Shown here piece after piece: positions 7,501 to 12,894 of a stretch of DNA of 18,073 bases. Every line of letters begins with the position of its first letter. The first letter of the stretch is position 1. The position numbers and the translations under genes were made by a program. The stretch is from Acidobacteriota bacterium. GTDB lineage: Bacteria; Acidobacteriota; Vicinamibacteria; Vicinamibacterales; 2-12-FULL-66-21. The stretch spans positions 1 through 18,073 of the forward strand of contig JAIVJE010000299.1 in NCBI GenBank assembly GCA_020200195.1. The letters are read 5' to 3'. The notes below the pieces were generated by a model. That model ran no database searches. It was not told the DNA's origin and saw nothing but the letters and a program-made list of their open reading frames with translations.

Positions 7501-9272
7501 GACAGGAAGACGCCGTACAGCCCCCGGTCAGGAATGGTGCCACCGTTGATCACGGCGACGCGTTTCGCGCTCTCACGCGCCGTCAGTGTGCCCTCGAGGC
7601 GATCCCACGTCAGGCGCGGACGCAGATCGGCGAAATCGTCCGATGGATAGCGGCCTGAGAGCATGTCGAGGACGCCCTCGAACACGCCCGGGCTGAGATC
7701 GACGTACGGAGCGGCGCCGCGGACCACCCTGAACAGACTGTCCACGTTCCATTCGTCCATGGCGACCATCGCCACGATCTGCTGGGACAGGACGTCGAGC
7801 GGGTTACGCGGATAACGGCTCGATTCGATGCGCGCCTCGTGCATGGCGCGCGTGACGGCGGCGCAGGCAACGAGATCTCCTCGGAACTTCGGCACGATGA
7901 TGCCGCGGCTGGCGGCGCCGATGGTATGGCCTGCGCGGCCGATTCTCTGCATCCCGCTCGCAACCGATGGCGGCGCCTCGATCTGGACGACGAGGTCGAT
8001 GGCGCCCATGTCGATGCCCAGCTCGAGGGAGGAGGTCGCAACGAGCCCGCGAATCTGACCGGCCTTGAGCCGATCCTCGACTTCGATCCGCTGGGGACGC
8101 GCGAGCGATCCGTGGTGCGATCGCACGAGCACCTCGCCGGCGAGCTCGTTGAGCGCCGACGCGAGCCGCTCGGCGACGCGGCGGCTGTTGACAAAGATGA
8201 GCGTCGATTGATGCGCGCGGACGAGCTCGAGCAGACGGGGATGAATCGCCGTCCAGATGGAAGTGCGCACCGGGCTCTGAGAGGCGGGTCCGCTCGGAAT
8301 CTCTCCGCGTTGACCGACCTTGGCCATGTCCTCGACCGGCACTTCGATCCGGAGTTCCAGCCGCTTTTTTTCCAAGGTGTCGACGATCGTCACCTCGCGA
8401 TACTCGGTTGCCGCCGGCCGCTCGGTGGTGAACTCGTCGTGAATCGCCTGTTGCGGCTGTTCGTCTCGCCTTTTCCCTCTTCCCTCTTCCCTTGTCCCTT
8501 GTCCCTTGTCCCTTTCCCGTTGTCCCTTGTCCCTTTTCCCTTGTCCCTTTTGTTGCGCGCTGCCGCCAAGGAACCGCGCGACCTCGTCGAGCGGCCTTTG
8601 CGTGGCGGACAATCCGATCCGTTGCAGGCGCCAGTTCGGGTTCGGCTGGTCCGCGGCTGCCGCCGTCAGCGTATCGGCCGAGATCCTGGTGAGCTCTTCG
8701 AGCCGTTCGAGTGACAGCGCAAGGTGCGCGCCTCGTTTGGTCGGCACCAACGCGTGAATCTCATCGATGATGACGGTGTCGATCGAGCGGAGCGCCTCGC
8801 GCGCGTTCGACGTGAGCAGCAGGTACAGAGACTCCGGGGTGGTGATCAGGATGTCCGCGGGTTCACGCAGAAACCGCGCCCGCTCGGCCGCTGGCGTGTC
8901 GCCCGTGCGGACGGCAATCGCGGGCGCGTGATAGGCGACCCCCAGCGCCGCGGCGCGGTGCGCGATACCGGCGAGGGGCGCCCGGAGGTTACGTTCGATG
9001 TCGACGGCGAGCGCTTTGAGCGGCGAGACGTACAACACCCGGCACCGCCGCTGGGGAGCCGGCACGGGGTCGAACATGAGGCGGTGGATACACCAGAGGA
9101 ACGCCGTCAGCGTCTTGCCGCTACCCGTCGGCGCAAGGATGAGCGTCGAGTCTCCTCGCGCGATCGCCGGCCACCCTTGGGACTGCGGCGGCGTCGGCGC
9201 GGCGAACGACGCACGGAACCATTCCGCTACGGCCGGATGAAAGAGCCGAAGGACCTTCGCGCGAGCGGACAC
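4551..9272 (-). CDS. lhr: Lhr, large superfamily 2 DNA helicase (full-length, core plus C-terminal domain)
   Basis: A 1573-residue protein, close to the roughly 1540 of E. coli Lhr, so both the helicase core and the C-terminal extension are present. Motifs in order: Walker A APTGSGKT (47-54), SPLKALAVD (83-91), TTPESL (144-149), DEIH (170-173), GLSATQ (220-225), the second RecA domain with STLIFVNSRR and ATSSLELGIDMG (412-423), and motif VI QRIGRAGH (442-449). Winged-helix and beta-barrel regions and the Lhr C-terminal domain follow. Lhr is an ATP-driven 3'-5' translocase implicated in DNA repair. A 30-residue basic heptapeptide insertion (about 240-271) lies between the two RecA domains. The GTG start at 9272 has only GAGAG directly against it, too close for a normal ribosome site. 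A start further in is possible, as is leaderless initiation. It leads the lhr-nei-VKOR operon. Confidence 0.95.
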   Translation of the reverse strand: MSARAKVLRLFHPAVAEWFRASFAAPTPPQSQGWPAIARGDSTLILAPTGSGKTLTAFLWCIHRLMFDPVPAPQRRCRVLYVSPLKALAVDIERNLRAPLAGIAHRAAALGVAYHAPAIAVRTGDTPAAERARFLREPADILITTPESLYLLLTSNAREALRSIDTVIIDEIHALVPTKRGAHLALSLERLEELTRISADTLTAAAADQPNPNWRLQRIGLSATQRPLDEVARFLGGSAQQKGQGKRDKGQRERDKGQGTREEGRGKRRDEQPQQAIHDEFTTERPAATEYREVTIVDTLEKKRLELRIEVPVEDMAKVGQRGEIPSGPASQSPVRTSIWTAIHPRLLELVRAHQSTLIFVNSRRVAERLASALNELAGEVLVRSHHGSLARPQRIEVEDRLKAGQIRGLVATSSLELGIDMGAIDLVVQIEAPPSVASGMQRIGRAGHTIGAASRGIIVPKFRGDLVACAAVTRAMHEARIESSRYPRNPLDVLSQQIVAMVAMDEWNVDSLFRVVRGAAPYVDLSPGVFEGVLDMLSGRYPSDDFADLRPRLTWDRLEGTLTARESAKRVAVINGGTIPDRGLYGVFLSGERGPGARVGELDEEMVFECRVGETFLLGASSWRIEDITHDRVIVSPAPGEPGKMPFWKADAAGRPLELGRNIGEMVRSLRHMPPASAIQRLVTHHDLDPQAAENLLRYLSDQSAAAGVVPDDRTILIERCRDELGDWRICVLSPFGGRIHAPWAMAVVERARAETGVDVETMWTDDGFVVRFPETDEPPDPRLMVPASEEVEALVLRQLSGTALFAAKFREAAGRALLLPKRRPGGRSPLWQQRKRAANLLAVAARYGSFPMLLEAYRECLRDVFDMPALVDTLRRIERREVKAVTVDSTIPSPFASALLFGYVANYIYDGDAPLAERRAQALAIDQSQLKELLGEAELRELLDADALAEVEAQLQHLADGYPVKSTDGVHDLLLRLGDLTIDELLVRSRVDAAEAVASLVRARRAITIPIAGQTRVIPVEYAGRYRDALGVPLPPGLPESLLESSPNAGLDLARRYARTHGPFTSAEFGVRYGLGRATAEGILKEGAVAGRLLEGEFRPGGSGREWCDPDVLQTVRRRSLAKLRRQVEPVDPAVLGRLVTTWQGVVRKRAGLDALLDAIETLQGAPLPASIFESEILAARVEGYNHADLDALTAAGEVIWCGLEPLGERDGRLAVYLPDHFGRLRRPASDVDLPPREQAILDHLRAHGASFFATMHEAAGGGYPGDTVDALWNLVWHGFVTNDTFHALRAFTRPPERRRRRPPGSRTFRSRRVAPPSAEGRWSLLDERATASVSMTARSAALAEQLLSRYGVLTREVAAAEGIGGGFSAVYSVLKALEDAGRIRRGYFVAAVGATQFALPPALDLLRSLKDAPDEPEVVSISATDPASPYGTILKWPATPDRPADAGRGPTRTVGSLVLLVNGALGAYISRGARNLLAFLPEDEPSRSMVGRAVARRLAALARDEDGRGGLLIGEINSVPAAEHPLAAFLAEAGFYPSAMGFHMRRHPSPSIGSAKHAEPAVLARGGGGA
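8460..8555 (-). repeat. In-frame 7-nt tandem repeat (GGGACAA type) inside lhr
   Basis: On the coding (minus) strand this stretch is a degenerate array of AAGGGAC/GGGACAA units, with GGGAAGA variants toward its 3' end. It encodes residues 240-271 of Lhr as a regular seven-residue repeat: QKGQGKR, DKGQRER, DKGQGTR, EEGRGKR. Seven nucleotides times three gives a 21-nt, seven-codon period. The segment lies between GLSATQ of the first RecA domain and the start of the second, probably in a surface linker. It looks like an intergenic-type repeat that has been tolerated inside a gene. Confidence 0.9.
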
Positions 9273-9278
9273 CTCTCT

Positions 9279-9284
9279 ATTCTA
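9279..9284 (-). promoter_or_regulatory. Candidate -10 element (TAGAAT) for lhr
   Basis: TAGAAT on the minus strand lies six bases before the GTG start of lhr, so transcription would begin at or next to the start codon. No convincing -35 element is seen at 16-18 bp, and no spaced Shine-Dalgarno is present. TANNNT is common by chance, so this is tentative. Confidence 0.3.
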
Positions 9285-9337
9285 GTAAAGGCTGTTTGGC
9301 ATTTACGGCGGCTGCCCCGATGAGGCATATTAAAAGA

Positions 9338-9388
9338 ATCGGGTGATCGCCGATCGGCGATCGGGTGATCGAGTAATCGGCAATTACG
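9338..9388. repeat. ATCG-type 7-8 bp tandem repeat with an 18-bp perfect palindrome
   Basis: Successive units are ATCGGGTG, ATCGCCG, ATCGGCG, ATCGGGTG, ATCGAGTA, ATCGGCA and ATTACG, each starting at ATCG or AT. Within them 9345-9362 (GATCGCCGATCGGCGATC) is a perfect 18-bp palindrome. The array sits in the divergent spacer between lhr (-) and the small ORF at 9398 (+). It could be an operator for one of them or another member of the short intergenic repeats in this window. Confidence 0.8.
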
Positions 9389-9390
9389 AT
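9385..9390 (+). promoter_or_regulatory. Candidate -10 element (TACGAT) for the small ORF at 9398
   Basis: TACGAT lies seven bases before the ATG at 9398. No Shine-Dalgarno precedes that ATG, so a leaderless or near-leaderless transcript is possible. No clear -35 is seen. It overlaps the end of the ATCG repeat, so its apparent fit may be coincidental. Confidence 0.25.
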
Positions 9391-9397
9391 CGAATTT

Positions 9398-9655
9398 ATG
9401 GGTGATTCCGGAGAAGGCCTGGTCGACGCGGAGGCGCGCATCCAGGAGCGCATCGAAGAGCGGGAAGCGGAGCGCAAGCGCCGCACGGCAGGTGGCAAAC
9501 CGGCGATCGATCCGGAGCGCGTCCGGACGCTCGAGTCGCTGCGGCTCGCCAAAGCCGAGCTCGAACGGCAGGCATCGGCAACCGTCCACCCCGTCCGCAA
9601 ACAGCAGATTCAGGCCGCGATCGCGGAAATCGACAAGCGCGTCGCCGCCCAGTAG
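9398..9655 (+). CDS. Small hypothetical coiled-coil protein, 85 residues
   Basis: I do not recognise a family. The predicted product is hydrophilic and highly charged, with a Glu/Arg-rich helix (about 9-40, EARIQERIEEREAERKRR) and a second Ala/Glu/Gln helix (about 43-85), so a helical hairpin or coiled coil is likely. There is no signal peptide, membrane segment or cysteine. Codon use is strongly GC-ending and resembles the neighbouring genes, which favours a real gene over the antisense frames. The ATG has no obvious ribosome site. It is divergent from lhr, convergent with the kinase gene, and bounded on both sides by repeat arrays. A role cannot be assigned. Confidence 0.6.
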   Translation: MGDSGEGLVDAEARIQERIEEREAERKRRTAGGKPAIDPERVRTLESLRLAKAELERQASATVHPVRKQQIQAAIAEIDKRVAAQ

Positions 9656-9656
9656 C

Positions 9657-9726
9657 CGCGGATCGGCACGGATTCCCGTTCTACGAGACGCGGATTACGG
9701 CAGATTCCTTTCTCTCTCAAAAAAGA
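9657..9726 (+). repeat. Two 32-bp direct repeats, forward-oriented half of a head-to-head array
   Basis: Copies begin at 9657 (CGCGGATCGGCACGGATTCC) and 9689 (CGCGGATTACGGCAGATTCC). They share CGCGGAT, GGCA, GATTCC and a pyrimidine-rich tail. They read on the plus strand, toward the reverse-oriented 44-bp units that follow. They begin just after the stop of the small ORF. Confidence 0.7.
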
Positions 9727-9880
9727 AATCGGTAGGAATCCGCGGAAATCCCGCGTCCCGTTTGGAAGAGGATCCGTAGGAATCCGCCGCGTATCCGCGT
9801 CCGTTTGGAAGAAGGAATCCGTAGAAATCCGCGAGCATCAGCGTCCCGTGGAGAAGAGGATCCGCGGAAATCCGCGCTAC
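9727..9880 (-). repeat. 44-bp tandem repeat, 3.5 copies, reverse-oriented half of a head-to-head array
   Basis: Units at 9727-9770, 9771-9814 and 9815-9858 keep an exact 44-bp period, and a partial fourth runs to about 9880, across the kinase stop codon. On the minus strand each unit carries a CGCGGAT motif followed by (A/C)CGGATTCC or a close variant and a CTTC-rich segment, matching the 32-bp units in opposite orientation. Several contain a short CGCGG/CCGCG hairpin. A T-run (about 9719-9724 on the minus strand) lies beyond the last unit and could help terminate the kinase transcript. The stretch 9656-9876 holds no gene. Confidence 0.8.
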
Positions 9881-12852
9881 AGGCCGCCCGTGGCCGCCGT
9901 GACCAGATGTCCAAACGCCATCGGTGACGGCGGCCGACGATCGGCGTCGAGCTCCAACGCGGCGCGGATCGCGCGTTCAACCGCTGGCCGGGCCGTCGAG
10001 GGCGCCATCGGCGGAACGCCGCGGGCCTGCGCCAGAACCACTTCGGCCAGCGACCCTCGGCCGAACGGCAATTCCCCCGAGAGCATCTCGTACGCGATGA
10101 CGCCAAGGCTGCAGACGTCGGTCCTGCCATCGGGCGGTGCGCCCCGAAGCTGCTCGGGCGCCATGTAGGCAGGGGTCCCGATGATCATGCCTTCCACCGT
10201 GCTGATGGAACCGGTGTCGGCTGCGGTCGTCTGCTCGTCGCGTGGCTCGTCCGTGATGACCTTGGCGACGCCGAAGTCGAGGACTTTGGCCTCAACCTCC
10301 CCTCCGGGCAACAGGATGTTCTCCGGCTTCAGGTCGCGGTGAAGCACACCCTCGCGGTGTGCCGCCTCGATGGCCGCGCACACGGTTGACAGAATCCGCG
10401 CCGCGCGGTCGGGATCGATTCGACCTTCACGAAGCAGCACGCGGCGGAGATCCTCCCCGCGTACGAGTTCCATTACCAGATAGGCGCCGGCGTCGGCGAA
10501 CGTACCGTAGTCGTAGACCGCCACGATGGCGGGGTGCTGGAGCCGCGCAACGATCTGCGCTTCGCGGCGGAAACGGCGGCGCGCCTCGGCATCACCCAGC
10601 AGTTCCGCGCGCACGACCTTCAACGCGATCAGGCGATCCAGCCGCATGTCACGGGCCCGGTAGACGGCGCCCATTCCCCCGCGTCCGAGGAGCTGCTCAA
10701 TCCGGTATTTGCCGTCGACGACGCGGGGCACTGACGGGACCAGTTGCATGGGTGCACCGTCGGCCGGACACCGCAATATGGCTCCCTCTTCGCAACGGCC
10801 GCAGCGTGTGCACTCGGCCAGCGGCTGGGCGGCTGGCGCCAGTGCCTGCGTGGTTGCGCTTGGGGTCGTGCCTCGCGACTCGGCCTGCCGCCGGAGGCGG
10901 GCGACGTCGAACCCCAGGCCCATCTGGGCGCCGATGCTGGCCAGCAGCTGGCGGTCTTCCGTGGTGTACGCCTCCTCGGACCGGCGCTCGCCCAAGGCGA
11001 TCACCGCGATGAGGGCGCGGTCTTCACCGAGCACTGGCACAAGCAAGACAGCGCCCGTGCAGGCGAGCCACTCCTGCTCGTCGGCCGGCAGCCGTCGCAC
11101 CGGCGACCGCGGGTCCAGCGGGAAAATCTCGAGGGGTTCCTCCGACCACCGCAGCATCGCGACCAGGCCGCCGTCGAGCCGCAAAGTCTCCGCGCTGCCA
11201 TGGAGGACCGTGACCGGTGTCAGCAGACCTTCGTCGATGCCCGCGACGAGTATGGAAATGCTTTCGGGGTGCAGCGCCTCGTCTATTTGAGTGACCACCA
11301 TTGACGACAGATCGGATGGATCCGTCTCGAAACGGACGCGGCTGGCCAGCGAGAGAAGGATCGTTCGCGCGTCGTACTCTTCACGGAAGAACCGCTGGTC
11401 CAGCCACAGCCGCGCGCGGTCCCGGAACGTGAAGGCCGCAATGGACGCGGGAATCAGCAGCAGGAACACGCCGGCGCCGCTGGTCACGACGTGGCGGATG
11501 CTCTGATCCCGCTGCACGACCAGCAACACGGCCAGGACCGCGAGCGGCAGCGCACCGAGGATCGTGAGTGTCCGGCTGGCCAGCGCATACTGCAGGCTCC
11601 GCCGCAGCACCACGCGTGGGCCGAGAACTCGTTCGACGCCAACCGCGTACACCAACCCGAACGCGGGAAGCAGTACCAGGCCCTGCAGACAGACCGACAG
11701 CGCATAAGGATAGGGCGGCAGCGCAACGCCCGCGAGGTCCGCGACGATTGGGAGGCCGTCCTTGAGTGCGTAGGCCGCCACTCCAGGGACCGCCGTGTAG
11801 ACCGCCATCCGGATCCGCCGACGTTCGTTGGCGTCATGGTTGAAGCGGTAGCGATACACACCCTCGGCAATCGCGGCAAGGTTGATCGCCAGCGCCGCGG
11901 CAAATGACGCGTAATACACCGCGGGATGTGCCGCGTCCCAGACGGCCGCCCCACGCGCGGCTTCGACACCTGACAAGTACAGCGCGGTCATCAGCCCCAG
12001 CACGATCATCGGAGCCGCCGTGAGGAATGGCACCGCATGCAGCCAGCGATGGCGGGCGAGCAGTGGGGAAGGGGTAGGGAAGTAGCCAATCGCCAGCGCG
12101 ATAATCGGGAAGGCGAGCGGTGTCGCCATCCAGGCGAAGACGGTCATGACGGTCGGCAGCGGCAGCGCGCCCTCGGCGCCGAGCAGCGGGCCGCCGCCTC
12201 CGACCGCGCTCAAGGCCAGCGCCAGGACGGACAGCGCCGCGGTGGGATCGCTGCTGCGCAACAGCAGCAGCATCATGGCGCCGCCGGTGAACACCAGGAT
12301 CTGCATGATCATGCCGACGTGCCGCCTGGCCCACTCCGGCGCCGCAGTGGATCTCCAGGCTGTCAGCCGCGGCAGCGTCAGCACGCGAGGCGCCACGCCC
12401 TCACGCGACAGTGTCCAGGTGAGCGGGTCCGTGATCCCGAGCCAGTACGTGGAACGCCATGCAGCGAGCCGCCCGGCAGAATCTGTGGAATCGAGATGTG
12501 AAAGGTCGACGGCCGCGCCGTCGCCGCGCCGCAGCGCCAGGACTCGATCGCCCGGCAGGACCGGCCCACCCGGGGCTTGCGCCGCTGGACTCGAAGGCTC
12601 GATGCTGACGACGTGCGCCGGCTCACCAGCGTGCCGGACGACGTCGGGCGGACGGGCTATCAGTGGACGCTGCCGGACGGTTGGATCCCCGGCAAGCACG
12701 ATGCCGTCACCCGCTGGCCAGAGATGCGGTCGGACCACCCCGATCTGGAGCACGGCGTAGACCACCGACAGCGCGATGACCGCCACGACACCCCACACGT
12801 ATCGCGGAAGCGCTTCCAGGCTGATGCGATTGCCCCGGACGGCTCGAGCCAT
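9877..12852 (-). CDS. Membrane Ser/Thr protein kinase with PDZ-like, multi-TM, GAF-like, zinc-ribbon and kinase domains
   Basis: A 991-residue Hanks-type kinase with an unusual order. It has a TM helix (18-40), a PDZ-like extracytoplasmic segment (about 75-160; VVSIEPSSPA and LPGDRVLAL) and about eight further TM helices (178-475). A GAF-like sensory domain (about 495-650) and a short Cys-rich knuckle (Cys681, Cys684, Cys687, Cys695) follow. The kinase domain lies at 716-985. All catalytic elements are present: GRGGMGAVY loop (723-731), Lys745, Glu764, HRDLKPEN (838-845), DFG (859-861) and MAPE (897-900). Most bacterial kinases of this class carry the kinase N-terminal and the sensor C-terminal; here the order resembles a sensor histidine kinase whose output was replaced. 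The ligand and substrates are unknown. It lies 42 bp downstream of ftsH on the same strand and may have its own promoter. Its stop lies in the 44-bp repeat array. Confidence 0.92.
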   Translation of the reverse strand: MARAVRGNRISLEALPRYVWGVVAVIALSVVYAVLQIGVVRPHLWPAGDGIVLAGDPTVRQRPLIARPPDVVRHAGEPAHVVSIEPSSPAAQAPGGPVLPGDRVLALRRGDGAAVDLSHLDSTDSAGRLAAWRSTYWLGITDPLTWTLSREGVAPRVLTLPRLTAWRSTAAPEWARRHVGMIMQILVFTGGAMMLLLLRSSDPTAALSVLALALSAVGGGGPLLGAEGALPLPTVMTVFAWMATPLAFPIIALAIGYFPTPSPLLARHRWLHAVPFLTAAPMIVLGLMTALYLSGVEAARGAAVWDAAHPAVYYASFAAALAINLAAIAEGVYRYRFNHDANERRRIRMAVYTAVPGVAAYALKDGLPIVADLAGVALPPYPYALSVCLQGLVLLPAFGLVYAVGVERVLGPRVVLRRSLQYALASRTLTILGALPLAVLAVLLVVQRDQSIRHVVTSGAGVFLLLIPASIAAFTFRDRARLWLDQRFFREEYDARTILLSLASRVRFETDPSDLSSMVVTQIDEALHPESISILVAGIDEGLLTPVTVLHGSAETLRLDGGLVAMLRWSEEPLEIFPLDPRSPVRRLPADEQEWLACTGAVLLVPVLGEDRALIAVIALGERRSEEAYTTEDRQLLASIGAQMGLGFDVARLRRQAESRGTTPSATTQALAPAAQPLAECTRCGRCEEGAILRCPADGAPMQLVPSVPRVVDGKYRIEQLLGRGGMGAVYRARDMRLDRLIALKVVRAELLGDAEARRRFRREAQIVARLQHPAIVAVYDYGTFADAGAYLVMELVRGEDLRRVLLREGRIDPDRAARILSTVCAAIEAAHREGVLHRDLKPENILLPGGEVEAKVLDFGVAKVITDEPRDEQTTAADTGSISTVEGMIIGTPAYMAPEQLRGAPPDGRTDVCSLGVIAYEMLSGELPFGRGSLAEVVLAQARGVPPMAPSTARPAVERAIRAALELDADRRPPSPMAFGHLVTAATGGL

Positions 12853-12862
12853 GTCCGGGGCT

Positions 12863-12868
12863 ATTGTA
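12863..12868 (-). promoter_or_regulatory. Candidate -10 element (TACAAT) for the membrane kinase
   Basis: TACAAT on the minus strand lies ten bases before the kinase ATG, in the 42-bp gap after the ftsH stop. It would allow expression independent of the damaged ftsH, with a leader of only about three bases. No good -35 match was seen 16-18 bp upstream. Confidence 0.3.
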
Positions 12869-12894
12869 GCGGCGGAGGTGAAATGGGTGTGGGG

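Noticed and set aside
9727..9880. 44-bp periodic repeats as a CRISPR array
   Set aside because: The whole 44-bp unit drifts together; there is no division into constant repeats and unique spacers, and no cas gene is near.
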